From: Iodidimonas nitroreducens
Lineage (GTDB): Bacteria > Pseudomonadota > Alphaproteobacteria > Sphingomonadales > Rhodothalassiaceae
Length of the DNA stretch: 64,000 nucleotides
Assembly (NCBI RefSeq): GCF_008579165.1
Contig: NZ_BKCN01000001.1
Reading direction: 5' to 3' (one strand)
Both the position numbers and the translations under genes were made by a program. The notes under the pieces are model-generated. The model saw only the letters and a list, made by a program, of their open reading frames with translations. It did no database searches and was not told where the DNA came from. Shown in pieces: positions 21,933 through 31,570 of this stretch. Each line of letters opens with the position of its first letter. Position 1 is the first letter of the stretch.

Positions 21933-22400
21933 TTACGCTCTCTGCAAAATTTGGGCAGGGCTGGCGCTATGATCGCTCGTGTCAGAATTGCCTGCTTGTG
22001 CCTGCTGTAACAGATCTGCAACCAGCACGCGATCAAGACGCTCCATCACTTCGCGATCAAGGCCTTCGAAAATCGGCAGCACGATCAATTCGCCCAGTTC
22101 TGATGCACTTTCATGCTCATTGCTTTCATCGCCGCCATCCAAACCCCGGATCACCCCGACGATTTCGCCGATGCTGATCCGTTCCGCCGGACGGGCAAGA
22201 CGATAGCCCCCGCGCGGCCCCCGCACGCCTTTCAGGATATCGCATCGCACCAAACGCTGAAGAACCTGCTCCAGATAGCGTTCGGGAATTTGCTGGCGTC
22301 CGGTAATTGCACGCGATTGCACTGGCGCTGTTTTGCCATGAAGCGCAACATAGACAACCGCTTCAACCGCATAGATCATCTTTTTAGAGAATTTGAACAT
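21933..22400 (-). CDS. Rrf2-family regulator without Fe-S cysteines
   Basis: 155 residues. Winged helix of the Rrf2 family: FSKKMIYAVEAVVYVALHG, ERYLEQVLQRLVRCDILKG, then GVRGPRGGYRLARP as wing. The three conserved Cys that bind a cluster in IscR, NsrR and RirA are absent; only one Cys is present in the whole chain. So it probably senses something other than iron-sulfur status (CymR-type sulfur sensing or protein-protein control are possibilities). ACATATGT lies in its AT-rich upstream region. Neighbours are dut and moeB on the same strand. Confidence 0.85.
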   Translation of the reverse strand: MFKFSKKMIYAVEAVVYVALHGKTAPVQSRAITGRQQIPERYLEQVLQRLVRCDILKGVRGPRGGYRLARPAERISIGEIVGVIRGLDGGDESNEHESASELGELIVLPIFEGLDREVMERLDRVLVADLLQQAQAGNSDTSDHSASPAQILQRA

Positions 22401-22503
22401 TTCCTATACTCAACCCTACATTGATATTATCAGACATAAAACATATGTATTTTGGTTGACAGAAAGTTCAGATCACGTCCAATCACGCATCCGCGAAGTC
22501 TGT

Positions 22504-22968
22504 TCACAATCCCGTAGACCCAAAGCCGCCCTTGCCACGATCCGTTTCACCTATATCTTGTGTTTCCACAACTTTTACCTGCAGCACGGGGGCAACCACC
22601 ATCTGCGCAATGCGCTGACCACGTTCTATCGTAAAAGCTGTATCTCCGTGATTAATAATAATAATATTAATCTCACCACGATAATCGGCATCGATGGTGC
22701 CCGGGGCATTCAGGACCGTGATGCCATGTTTGATCGCCAAACCGGACCGCGGCCTGATCTGGGCTTCAAAACCGACGGGCAAGGCCATCGCCAAACCGGT
22801 TGGAATCAGCGCTCTTTGGCCGGGGAGCAGGGTTTTTGGGCTCTCCAGAGCCGCCAGCAGATCCATTCCGGCGCTGTCTTTGGTGGCATAGGATGGCAGA
22901 TCCAGCCCTTGGGCATGGGGTAGACGCATGATGGGGATGCAAACGTTTTCATCTGGGGATTTCAGCAT
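22504..22968 (-). CDS. dut: dUTP diphosphatase
   Basis: 154 residues, homotrimeric dUTPase that removes dUTP and supplies dUMP. All five family motifs can be followed: DSAGMDLLAA, PRSGLAIKHGI, VLNAPGTIDADYRGEI, ERGQRIAQMV and the C-terminal arm RGKGGFGSTGL. It follows coaBC after 35 bases on the same strand. The dut-coaBC link is a long-conserved bacterial arrangement. Confidence 0.96.
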   Translation of the reverse strand: MLKSPDENVCIPIMRLPHAQGLDLPSYATKDSAGMDLLAALESPKTLLPGQRALIPTGLAMALPVGFEAQIRPRSGLAIKHGITVLNAPGTIDADYRGEINIIIINHGDTAFTIERGQRIAQMVVAPVLQVKVVETQDIGETDRGKGGFGSTGL

Positions 22969-23003
22969 CGGATCGCTCTTTCATGATGCAAATTCTTATC
23001 AAA

Positions 23004-24254
23004 TCAGTGAATTTCAGCGCGCGACTCGGCGGCCTCGCCTGAGGGGCTTTTCTGGAAATGATCGGCAATTCTGAGGGCCAGCCTTTGTGCGATGGCGTGC
23101 TTGCTCGTCTGTTCCCAGCGTTCCGTGCCCGCATCGCTGATCAGAGTAATGGCATTCTCATCACCCCCCATCACGCCGCTGCCATAAGAGACATCATTGG
23201 CCACAATCCAATCGCAGCCCTTGCGCTGTCTTTTCGCCTCGGCATGGGCCAGCAGCTTTTCGGTTTCAGCAGCAAATCCGACCATCAGCTTTGGACGATC
23301 CGCCCCCAGACCAGACAAGGTGGCGAGAATATCGGGATTTTCAGCGAATTGCAGCACCGGGGCTTTGCCATCATCCGTTTTCTTGATTTTTTGCACACCC
23401 GCCCCCACGACTTTCCAATCCGCGACCGCCGCCACGCACAGGGCCATATCGGCTGGCAAGGCCGCCAAACTGGCCGCCAGCATCTCATCCGCACTCACCA
23501 CATCGATCCGCTCCACGCCTTTTGGGGTTTCAAGCCCCACAGGACCCGAGACCAGGGTGACCCGGGCCCCGAGTGCGGCCAGCGCCCCGGCAATGGCAAA
23601 GCCCTGTTTCCCAGATGATCGATTGGCGATATAGCGCACGGGATCGATCTGTTCCTGGGTGGGGCCGGCTGTAACCAAAGCATGAAGCCCGGATAGCGGT
23701 AATCCTTTCGGACCCGAAAAGAATGATTTGACAGCGGCAAGGATCTCTTGCACCTCGCTCAGGCGGCCCGCGCCGATCTCGCCACAGGCCATCAGACCGC
23801 TGGCAGGGCCAACGAAAGACACGCCATCCGCCTCAAGCATGGCGCGATTGCGCCGGGTGGCCGGATGCGCCCACATTTCCACATTCATCGCCGGGGCGAT
23901 CATCACCGGCTTATCGGTAGCCAAAAGCGCCGTACTGGCCAGATCATTGGCCAGCCCATGGGCCATTTTGGCCATCAGATCAGCGGTTGCGGGGGCCACC
24001 AGCACCAGATCGGCTTCCCGCGAAAGGCGGATATGGCCCATTTCCGCTTCGTCGGTGAGGGAAAACAGATCCATATAGCATTTATCCTGGCTGAGGCTGG
24101 AGACAGCCAAAGGGGTGACGAATTGCGCCCCGGCACTGGTAAGGATACAGCGCAGCCGCGCCCCTTCATCTTGCAGCCTGCGAATGAGCTCCAGGGATTT
24201 ATAGGCCGCAATCCCGCCTCCGATGATGAGCAAAATGCGTTTTCCATGCAGCAC
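23004..24254 (-). CDS. coaBC: Phosphopantothenoylcysteine decarboxylase/synthetase
   Basis: 416 residues, bifunctional enzyme of coenzyme A synthesis. CoaC half: LLIIGGGIAAYKSLEL (FMN binding), APAMNVEMW with the catalytic Asn, and active-site Cys in MACGEIGAGRL. CoaB half begins near 195 with ALVTAGPTQEQIDPVRYIAN and contains KIKKTDDG and LQFAENPDIL for CTP-dependent coupling of cysteine. Lies between ubiB (50-base gap) and dut. Confidence 0.96.
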   Translation of the reverse strand: MLHGKRILLIIGGGIAAYKSLELIRRLQDEGARLRCILTSAGAQFVTPLAVSSLSQDKCYMDLFSLTDEAEMGHIRLSREADLVLVAPATADLMAKMAHGLANDLASTALLATDKPVMIAPAMNVEMWAHPATRRNRAMLEADGVSFVGPASGLMACGEIGAGRLSEVQEILAAVKSFFSGPKGLPLSGLHALVTAGPTQEQIDPVRYIANRSSGKQGFAIAGALAALGARVTLVSGPVGLETPKGVERIDVVSADEMLAASLAALPADMALCVAAVADWKVVGAGVQKIKKTDDGKAPVLQFAENPDILATLSGLGADRPKLMVGFAAETEKLLAHAEAKRQRKGCDWIVANDVSYGSGVMGGDENAITLISDAGTERWEQTSKHAIAQRLALRIADHFQKSPSGEAAESRAEIH

Positions 24255-24303
24255 GGCGTGTCACCCTTTCCAGCTTCTTTTGAAATCGGCCGTTTTATTC
24301 CGT

Positions 24304-25850
24304 TCACAAACGGCCCACAATCCATCCCAACAAAACCGCCCCTATGGCCAGCAGTGCATAGCCCGGCCAGCCTTCCAGTTCCATCCGCTCCGGCCTTGGG
24401 CGATCTTTTTCGTCGCGCCTTTTCGTTTCCAGATCCTCCATCAGATCCGAAGCGCGGCGCACGAGCTTTGGCAAAAGGCCCAGGCTTTCGATCACCGCGT
24501 TCACATGATCGGCCAGCGCCACTTCGGGCTGAGTTGATCGCGCATCCAATCTCCGATCACCGGACGCGACAAAGCCCACATATTCGCTTCGTGATCCAGA
24601 TGGAGCGCCATGCCTTCCACCATCACCATCGAACGCTGCAAGAGCAATAATTGCGGCTGGGTTTCCATGCCAAAGGCTTCGGTGGTGGCAAAAAGCTGCC
24701 CCAAAAGCCGTCCGGCTGAAACCGAGCGCACCGGCCGCCCGAAAATGGGCTCGGCCACCGCGCGCATGGCCTGGGCAAAGGTTTCTTCGGATTGATCGGC
24801 CGGCACATAACCCGCCGAAAAATGCCAGCGCGCCACCCGGCGATAATCCTTTTGCAAAAAGCCATAAAGAATTTCCGCCAGATAACGTCGGGACTCCCGA
24901 TCAAGCCGCCCCATGATGCCGAAATCCAGGGCCACCACATTGCCCTCGGCATCCACAAACAGATTGCCCTGATGCATATCGCCATGAAAAAATCCATCGC
25001 GCATGGCCTGCAATAAAAAGGCCCGCACGATGGTGGAGGCCAAAGCCCGGCGATCCAATCCCGCCGCATCGAGGCGATCCACATCGCTCAAGGGAATGCC
25101 ATCGATCCATTCCAGGGTCATCATATGGCCGGTGGTGCGCTCCCAATCGATCAGCGGGATGCGATAGCCCGGTTCACCCGCCATATTTTCCGCGAGTTCG
25201 GAAGCCGCCGCGGCTTCCAGCCGCAGATCAAGCTCGCTCGCCACCGTTTGCACCACCGTTTCCACCACCGCCACCAGCCGCAGCCTTCGGGCTTTTGGCA
25301 CGGTGCGTTCAGCAAAACGGGCGAACCATGAAAAAGCCGCCAGATCGCGTTCAAAGGCGGCTTCGATCCCCGGACGCAAAACCTTGACCGCCACCGCCAT
25401 GCCCTCAGGCGTGCGCGCTTTATGAACTTGCGCAATCGAGGCGGCGGCCACGGGTTCGGGGGAAAATTCGGCAAAGCACTCTTCAAGGGGGCGGCCCAGT
25501 TCGGCCTCGATGATGGCCCGGACCCGATCCGCCGGGAAAGGGGGCAGGCGATCTTGCAATTGGCGCAGATCCAAAGCCACATCATGGCCGATCAGATCGG
25601 GCCGGGTGGCCAGCATCTGGCCCAGCTTGATATAGGCGGGGCCCAGATCCTGCAAGGCGGCGGCCAGCCTTTTGCCCCGCCTTTCGGCCAGCCCCTTGCG
25701 ACGGCGGACAAAGCGCGTGGCCAGCCGCACGATCAGCTTCAAACCCGCCGGCGCGCGCCCCACATCATCGATCCAGAATAAAGCATCATGACGCGCCAAA
25801 GCACGGGCCACGGCCAAAAATCGCAAGATATGGCGCAAGGATTCAAACAC
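24304..25850 (-). CDS. ubiB: UbiB-family kinase-like protein of ubiquinone synthesis (frameshift)
   Basis: About 515 residues after bridging a lost G near 24525. Atypical kinase: the KxGQ signature in YIKLGQMLATRPDLIG, the Ala-rich nucleotide loop PVAAASIAQVHKA, catalytic FFHGDMHQGNLFV and metal-binding DFG in ALDFGIMGRL. Two hydrophobic segments at the extreme C-terminus (around GYALLAIGAVLLGWIVG) anchor it to the inner membrane, as known for UbiB. It supports coenzyme Q assembly with an ATPase activity. Between ubiE and coaBC on the same strand; the gap to ubiE is 15 bases. Confidence 0.94.
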
Positions 25851-25865
25851 GATAAAGCCCTTTGA

Positions 25866-26720
25866 TCACAGCTTCCAGCCGCTGTGGATGGCGCAAACAC
25901 CGCCCGATAAAAGCCGATGGCTGAGCTTGCTGAACCCTGCCCTGCCGCACATGGCCTCAAATGTCAAAGGATCGGGAAAACGGCGGATGCTTTCCACCAG
26001 ATAGCGATAGGATGGCGCATCATCAGCCAGCCATTGGCCAAAGCGCGGGATCATTGCATCGCTATAGCGGGCATAAAGCCGATCCAGAAGGGGCAGGGCC
26101 AGATGCGGGCAAAATTCAAGACACAGGAAATGCCCGCCATATTTGAGCACCCGATAGGCTTCCGACAGGGCTTCATCGATCCGCGTGACATTACGAATCC
26201 CAAAAGCAATCGTATAGGCATCCACCGTTTGATCGGGCAGGGGCAGATGCTGGGCATCGCCGCACAACCAATCCATGCGGCCTTTTATCCCCAGCTTTTC
26301 AGCCCGCTGGCGGCCCACCCCCAGCATCGCATCATTGATATCCAGAATGGTCACATGGCCCTGGCCGCCAGCCCCTTTCAAGTCGCCCGCCCCTTTCAAA
26401 AAGCGAAAGGCAATATCCCCGGTGCCCCCGGCCACATCAAGAAGATGCATTCCGGCGCGGGGATTGAGGCTGTCGATGAGGCTCGATTTCCACAGGCGAT
26501 GCAGGCCGCCGCTCATCACATCATTCATCAGATCATAGCGCCCGGCCACGCTTTTAAACACATCATGCACCCGCCGGGCCTTGTCGGCTTCGGCCACCGG
26601 CTGATTGCCAAACCATGCGGTTTTACCCGCAGGATCGGCGGTTTGTTCCGGATCGTTGGGAAGCGGGGGGTGGGTTGGGGTTTGGGCGGTCATTTCCGTG
26701 CTCTGGCTGTGGCTTGACAT
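25866..26720 (-). CDS. ubiE: Ubiquinone/menaquinone methyltransferase UbiE
   Basis: About 284 residues. SAM-dependent C-methyltransferase of quinone synthesis. Motif I LLDVAGGTGDIAFRF, the UbiE signatures YDLMNDVMSGGLHRLWK and RYRVLKYGG-like motif III (AYRVLKYGGHFLCLEF), and NVTRIDEALSEA. The N-terminus has an extra stretch of about 40 Gln/Thr/Pro-rich residues before the conserved core. I chose the ATG at 26720 because an earlier start would run into the divergent mutM promoter. Divergent from mutM with a 141-base gap. Confidence 0.94.
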   Translation of the reverse strand: MSSHSQSTEMTAQTPTHPPLPNDPEQTADPAGKTAWFGNQPVAEADKARRVHDVFKSVAGRYDLMNDVMSGGLHRLWKSSLIDSLNPRAGMHLLDVAGGTGDIAFRFLKGAGDLKGAGGQGHVTILDINDAMLGVGRQRAEKLGIKGRMDWLCGDAQHLPLPDQTVDAYTIAFGIRNVTRIDEALSEAYRVLKYGGHFLCLEFCPHLALPLLDRLYARYSDAMIPRFGQWLADDAPSYRYLVESIRRFPDPLTFEAMCGRAGFSKLSHRLLSGGVCAIHSGWKL

Positions 26721-26861
26721 AGGGTCTCGTCCATGTGATTGCGGCCCGAACATAGCGAAGCTTTTCCTGTGATACCAGCATGCGATAGCAGCAAAGGGCG
26801 CTGGCAAAGGCGCAATGGATCGGCTTTAACTGATTTCGCACCCCATAGAACGGATCTGGCC

Positions 26862-27704
26862 ATGCCCGAATTGCCCGAGGTTGAAACGGTTTGTCGCGGC
26901 TTGCGCCCGGTTCTGGAAGGGGCTGAGATCACCCGGCTGCTGACCCGGCGCGAAGGGTTGCGGCGGCCCTTTCCCCCTGATCTGGCGCAAAGGCTGGTGG
27001 GGCGGCGGGTGGCCGGGGTCAGCCGCCGGGGCAAATATATCCTGATCGAGATGGATGGCGGTAATGCCAGTGTTCTGATCGTGCATCTGGGGATGTCGGG
27101 GCGGGTGAAGGTGGATCTGCCGGGGTGCGCTCACCGGGAGCCGGGGCGGCATGATCATCTGATCATCCAAACCCGGGAAGGCACCCAGATCATGCTCAAT
27201 GATGCCCGCCGATTCGGTCTTGTCGCCCTTGCCGATGCGGCAAGCCTTGCAGATCATCCGCTATTGGGGCATTTGGGCCCCGAACCCTTCAGCGATGGCC
27301 TTGATGCGGCCTATTTGCTTGGCGCGTGCCAAAAGCGCGCCACATCGATGAAAATGCTGTTGATGGATCAGCAGGTGATCGCCGGGCTTGGCAATATCTA
27401 TGTGAGCGAATCGCTTTATCGGGCCGGGATTTCGCCCCGGCTGAAGGCCGCCCGCCTCAGCCGCAAACGCGCCGGAGCCTTGATCGAGGCGCTGCGGGCG
27501 GTTTTGGAGGAAGCGATTCTGGCGGGAGGCTCCAGCCTGCGCGATCATGCCGGGATCAATGGCGAACTGGGCACATTCCAGCATGGTTTCAAAGTTTATG
27601 GCCGCGCTGATGAGGCCTGCCTTTCGGACGATTGCGGGCAATCCATCAAACGAATCATCCAGGCCGGGCGTGCTACATTCTATTGCCCGGGCTGCCAGCG
27701 CTAG
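26862..27704 (+). CDS. mutM: Formamidopyrimidine-DNA glycosylase
   Basis: 280 residues. Removes oxidised purines such as 8-oxoguanine. The catalytic Pro follows Met (MPELPEVET), which fixes the start at 26862. Other motifs: GRRVAGVSRRGKYI, HLGMSGR, the helix-two-turn-helix MDQQVIAGLGNIYVSE and a C-terminal zinc finger with Cys pairs CLSDDC and CPGC. Divergent from ubiE and the first gene of the plus-strand block that contains dnaA. Confidence 0.97.
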   Translation: MPELPEVETVCRGLRPVLEGAEITRLLTRREGLRRPFPPDLAQRLVGRRVAGVSRRGKYILIEMDGGNASVLIVHLGMSGRVKVDLPGCAHREPGRHDHLIIQTREGTQIMLNDARRFGLVALADAASLADHPLLGHLGPEPFSDGLDAAYLLGACQKRATSMKMLLMDQQVIAGLGNIYVSESLYRAGISPRLKAARLSRKRAGALIEALRAVLEEAILAGGSSLRDHAGINGELGTFQHGFKVYGRADEACLSDDCGQSIKRIIQAGRATFYCPGCQR

Positions 27705-27858
27705 GCCCGAGAACCACAGCGATGAGCGGGCCCTGATGGGGGGATGGCAAACATATTTTGCAATAGCCGCCGCTTGGGGCTAAGCAGGGTCGCCTGAACG
27801 GTCGGGCCGCTGGCCTGATCATCCTGATCGCAAGTCCGCACAACAGATGAGGTGCGCC

Positions 27859-28635
27859 ATGTCTTATGAAACCATCCTTCTCGACAAGCGCGAGGCTGTC
27901 GGCATCATCACGCTCAATCGCCCAAAGGCGATGAATGCGCTCAATAATCAGTTGATGGATGAGTTGACTGCAGCCCTGCGCGATCTGGAAGGCGATGATG
28001 AGATCGGCTGTATCCTGATCACCGGCAGCGACAAGGCTTTTGCCGCCGGGGCCGATATCAAGCAGATGGCCGATAAAAGCTATCGCGATGTTTTCATGGA
28101 AGATTTCATCAGCGCCAATTGGGAAGAAGCGAGCCGTGTGCGCAAGCCGATCATTGCCGCCGTTGCGGGCTATGCTTTGGGTGGCGGCTGCGAACTGGCG
28201 ATGATGTGCGATTTTATCATTGCCGCCGATACGGCCAAATTCGGCCAGCCCGAAATCACCATCGGGGTGATCCCCGGCGCCGGGGGCACCCAAAGGCTGA
28301 CCCGCTTCATCGGCAAATCCAAAGCCATGGATATGGTGCTCACCGGTCGCCATATGGATGCTGCAGAAGCTTTGGCCTCGGGTTTGGTGGCGCGGGTGGT
28401 GCCGGCGGATGATCTTTTGGATGTGGCGCTGGATGCCGCCGAAAAAATCGCCGGCTTTTCCCGCCCGGCGGTGATGATTGCCAAAGAATCGGTCAATCGC
28501 GCCTATGAAACCACCTTGAATGAGGGCATGCGCTTTGAACGCCGGGTCTTTCATTCGCTCTTTGCCTTTGAAGATCAAAGCGAAGGCATGGCGGCTTTTA
28601 TAGAAAAACGGCGTCCGCAGTTCAAAAATCGCTAA
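27859..28635 (+). CDS. Enoyl-CoA hydratase (crotonase)
   Basis: 258 residues, single-domain crotonase. AFAAGADIKQMA forms the oxyanion hole region, and the two catalytic Glu lie in GGGCELAMMCD and FGQPEITIGVIPGAGG. This is the canonical short-chain enoyl-CoA hydratase layout (FadB1/EchA8 type). Start ATG after GATGAGG. It stands between mutM and rpsT, a known alphaproteobacterial order, and is separate from the beta-oxidation operon at 13-18 kb. Confidence 0.93.
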   Translation: MSYETILLDKREAVGIITLNRPKAMNALNNQLMDELTAALRDLEGDDEIGCILITGSDKAFAAGADIKQMADKSYRDVFMEDFISANWEEASRVRKPIIAAVAGYALGGGCELAMMCDFIIAADTAKFGQPEITIGVIPGAGGTQRLTRFIGKSKAMDMVLTGRHMDAAEALASGLVARVVPADDLLDVALDAAEKIAGFSRPAVMIAKESVNRAYETTLNEGMRFERRVFHSLFAFEDQSEGMAAFIEKRRPQFKNR

Positions 28636-28663
28636 AAAGCAGCCGGGAAGGGCGGAACGGCAG

Positions 28664-28692
28664 TTGACCTTGTTCGCTGTCCCCTCTATAGA
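28664..28692 (+). promoter_or_regulatory. Sigma-70 promoter of rpsT
   Basis: TTGACC (28664-28669) and TATAGA (28687-28692) have an exact 17-base spacer, and lie 105 bases before the rpsT ATG. The leader that follows contains two small hairpins (GGCA/TGCC near 28713 and GCGG/CCGC near 28726), which could serve autoregulation known for S20; the latter is inference. Confidence 0.7.
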
Positions 28693-28796
28693 GCGCATCT
28701 TAGTTTTGAAGGGCAGAGTCTGCCATGCGGGGTGATCCGCAAGAAGCACGGGCTCTTTTGTTTGTCCTCGTTTGATTGTCTGAGAAGGTTTTAGAT

Positions 28797-29063
28797 ATGG
28801 CCAATACGCCGCAATCGAAAAAGCGCGTCCGTCGCAATGATCGCCGCACCGTTATCAATACGGCGCGCCGTTCCCGCATTCGCACCTTTATCAAAAAGGT
28901 TGAACTGGCCCTTGAATCAGGGGATCAGGCAGCGGCTGCCGATGCGTTCAAGGTGGCTGAACCCGAAATCAAACGGGGTGTTTCCAAAGGCGTTTTGCAT
29001 AAAAATACGGCCTCGCGCAAAGTGTCGCGGCTTTCGCGCCGGATCAATGCCCTTAGTGCTTGA
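28797..29063 (+). CDS. rpsT: Ribosomal protein S20
   Basis: 88 residues, very rich in Lys and Arg; MANTPQSKKRVRRNDRR at the N-terminus and KGVLHKNTASRKVSRLSRR near the C-terminus are the S20 signatures. A protein of the 30S subunit that binds 16S rRNA. GAGAAGG precedes the ATG. An intrinsic terminator follows 75 bases after the stop. rpsT in front of dnaA is typical of Alphaproteobacteria. Confidence 0.97.
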   Translation: MANTPQSKKRVRRNDRRTVINTARRSRIRTFIKKVELALESGDQAAAADAFKVAEPEIKRGVSKGVLHKNTASRKVSRLSRRINALSA

Positions 29064-29138
29064 GGTCTTGGGCGTTTGAAGTTTTGAGCGCTTGCGGCGT
29101 TCAATCTGAACATTAAAGCCCAAGAATATAATAAGAGC

Positions 29139-29172
29139 CTGCATTCTCGCGAATGCGGGTTTCTTGTTTTTG
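29139..29172 (+). terminator. Intrinsic terminator of rpsT
   Basis: CCTGCATTC and GAATGCGGG form nine pairs (one T-G wobble) around TCGC and are followed by TTTCTTGTTTTT. Confidence 0.85.
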
Positions 29173-29624
29173 TGCGCCTCTTGGGCTGAACCGCAGGGGT
29201 CCCGATTCGACGACCAAGCCACATTTTCTGCGATCACGCTCAAGTTCACAACTCGTTATGCGTGTAATCAGCGGCTGTTGATCCTGCCCTTCCCCCTCTC
29301 CACCTCTCTGTGGGTCTGCATCCACCCTATATATGGTAGGCACCCCCCCGTGCACTGCATAGGGCCTTCAGAATCTGCATCTCAGCCCATGGAATCGGTT
29401 GCAGCCAATCCATGCGGGATGTAGCTTCTGTGGTCATGCTGGACGAGGCAAAGAAATAGAAACTGTTCAAATGTATTAAAATACAATCAAATGAACAGAA
29501 TAAGTGATGCGATAGATTGCGAATAATATTCGTCCAACAATTACGATAGAGCAGCGTTTAAATATGCCGAAAGGCATGCCGCTTTTATGCGAATAATGAT
29601 ACCTTTGTTTTCTATAGAGTGACT
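29173..29624. other. Gene-free region before dnaA, with dyads
   Basis: No gene is supported here. The left part is mixed sequence with three GANTC sites (29205, 29371, 29392), the target of CcrM. From about 29455 the base content turns AT-rich and holds a nested inverted repeat (CTGTTCA 29463-29469 with TGAACAG 29492-29498; inner TGTAT 29472-29476 with ATACA 29481-29485), CGAAT-N3-ATTCG at 29520-29532 and ATGCC/GGCAT around GAAA at 29564-29577. GCGAATAAT occurs twice (29519, 29590). I found no exact DnaA box TTATNCACA. It may be the dnaA promoter region or part of oriC. Confidence 0.5.
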
Positions 29625-31255
29625 ATGAAACAAGGGATGGGTGCAGATCGGGGAACAGGCGTGGCCAATCCTAAAGCCGAAACACAACAGACGCCGGATC
29701 AGCAAATGGGGCATGATCATGAGCATTGGCGTTGGGTTCAAAGCCAGTTGAAGCGTGAATATGGCCAGGCGCAATTTGATCGCTGGCTCAGGCCCTTGCA
29801 ATTATCCACGATCAGCGGCGGCATCGCCCGGCTCAGTGTCCCCACTGATTTCATGCGCGATTGGGTGGAACGCAATTATCTCAACCGCATCCGATCCCTG
29901 TTGGCGACTGGCCCCGATCCGATTGCTGATGTGTGTGTTGATGTGGTTTTGGATGATGGGGAAGATCTGTCTGCCAAGTTTCAGCAGAATGGGCTTCAGC
30001 AGAATGGGCTTCAGCAGAATGGGCTTCAGCAAAATGGTCCCCAGCAGAATGGCGCGTCTTTGAATGGCGCGCGGCCCAATCAGCCGGGTATCAGCCCCGC
30101 AACCCATGCCAATGCCCGGCTGGGTTCCGCCATCAAAAGCTATGCCAGTGGGCAGCGTGCAGCGGCCGCGCCAACACAAGACCCGGGCCTGCAGGCGCAT
30201 AATCAATCCATGGCCGATGGGGTCGAGGGTTTGGGCGGACGGCTGGAGCCCCGCTATAGCTTCGAAACCTTTGTGGTGGGCAAATCCAATGCCTTTGCCC
30301 ATGCTGCGGCCCGCCGGGTGTCGGAATCCCAAAGTGTGCCGTTCAATCCCCTGTTTTTGCATGGCGGTGTGGGGCTGGGGAAAACCCATCTGATGAACGC
30401 CATTGCCTGGGAATATTCCCGGCTCTATCCCGGTCGCCGGGTGATGTATATATCGGCTGAAAAATTCATGTATCAGTTCATCGCATCCGTGCGTTATCGC
30501 GATACCATGTCGTTCAAGCAGCAATTTCGCTCGGTGGATCTTTTGATGCTGGATGATTTCCAGTTCATCGCCAACAAGGATTCGACGCAGGAAGAATTTT
30601 TCCACACCTTCAACGCCCTGATCGAAAGCCAAAAGCAGCTTATCATTTCCGCCGATCGCTCGCCCACCGATCTGGAAGGTTTTCAGGAACGAATCGTTTC
30701 GCGGCTGGGCTGGGGGCTGGTGGCGGATATTCACCCCACCGATTATGAATTGCGGCTGGGGATTTTGCAAAGCAAGGCGGAAGCTTGAGCGATCTTGAAA
30801 TTCCGATGGATATTCTTGATTTTCTGGCCCGCAAAATCACCTCGAATGTGCGCGAGCTGGAAGGCGCGCTCAATCGGGTGGTGGCTTATGGCCAGCTCGT
30901 GGGTCGCGCCATCACTATCGATGTGGTGCGCGAAGTGCTGGCTGATCTGTTGCGGGCCAATGATCGCAAGATCAATATCGATGATATTCAAAAAGCGGTG
31001 GCCGATCATTATAATCTGCGGGTGAGCGAAATGCTCTCGGAACGGCGCTCACGCAATATCGCCCGCCCGCGTCAGGTGGCCATGTATCTTGCCAAGAAGC
31101 TGACCCAGCGATCCCTGCCCGAGATTGGCCGCAAATTCAGCGGGCGCGATCATACAACGGTGATCCATGCGGTGAAAAAGATTGATGATCTGCGCCATTC
31201 CGATGCCACATTGGATGATGATCTCACCCGCCTCACCCGCCGCCTTCAGGGCTGA
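29625..31255 (+). CDS. dnaA: Chromosomal replication initiator DnaA (frameshift)
   Basis: About 543 residues, longer than usual because domain II is expanded to about 130 residues and carries a pentapeptide repeat (QQNGL). Domain I: WRWVQSQLKREYGQAQFDRWL. Domain III: Walker A LFLHGGVGLGKTHL near residue 243, Walker B LLMLDDFQFI near 305. Domain IV: RPRQVAMYLAKKLT and the DNA-binding signature GRDHTTVIHA. The break at 30785 (a lost T between KAEA and LSDLEIPMDILDF) falls in the AAA+ lid region; the gene is essential, so this must be an error. The start could be GTG 29619, ATG 29625 or ATG 29637. Confidence 0.96.
29982..30056 (+). repeat. 15-base tandem repeat in dnaA
   Basis: Five units of 15 bases. 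The first three are identical (CAGCAGAATGGGCTT), the fourth and fifth are diverged (ending GGTCCC and GGCGCG). They encode QQNGL, QQNGL, QQNGL, QQNGP, QQNGA in the domain II linker of DnaA. In-frame unit length means copy number can vary without breaking the gene. Confidence 0.95.
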
Positions 31256-31570
31256 TCACCCTCCGTCATCCAGCAAGGCGCGCAAAAATGTGCGATAGGC
31301 ATCAAAAGCCTTTCGGCCTTCGGCGGATAGCATCAGGCGGGTGCGGGGCCGCTTGGCTTTGAAATCCTTGATGACCTCGATATAGCGAGCCTTTTCAAGG
31401 GCGGTGATATGGCCGCCCAGATTGCCATCACTGGCCCCGGTCAGGATTTTCAGATCACGAAATTCCAGCATGGCCCCAGGATCGAGAGGGAAAAGTGCGG
31501 CCATGATGCGGGTGCGCACGGGTTGATGAATGATGCGGTCGGGTTGTTCCTCGGTCATATCGCTCACCAT
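31256..31570 (-). CDS. Winged-helix transcriptional regulator
   Basis: About 104 residues. The fold matches small winged-helix regulators of the HTH_34 / MarR-like type: HQPVRTRIMAALF, LEFRDLKILTGASDGNLGGH as helix-turn-helix and ALEKARYIEVIKDF plus a basic wing (KRPRTRLML). It has no sensor domain. The start overlaps the stop of the membrane-protein gene by 7 bases (ATG 31570; an ATG at 31558 is the alternative), so the pair is co-translated. Convergent with dnaA. Likely autoregulator of this pair. Confidence 0.8.
   Translation of the reverse strand: MVSDMTEEQPDRIIHQPVRTRIMAALFPLDPGAMLEFRDLKILTGASDGNLGGHITALEKARYIEVIKDFKAKRPRTRLMLSAEGRKAFDAYRTFLRALLDDGG

Noticed and set aside
29802..29810. 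TTATCCACG as a DnaA box
   Set aside because: It is inside the dnaA coding sequence, is one base off, and no cluster of boxes is nearby.
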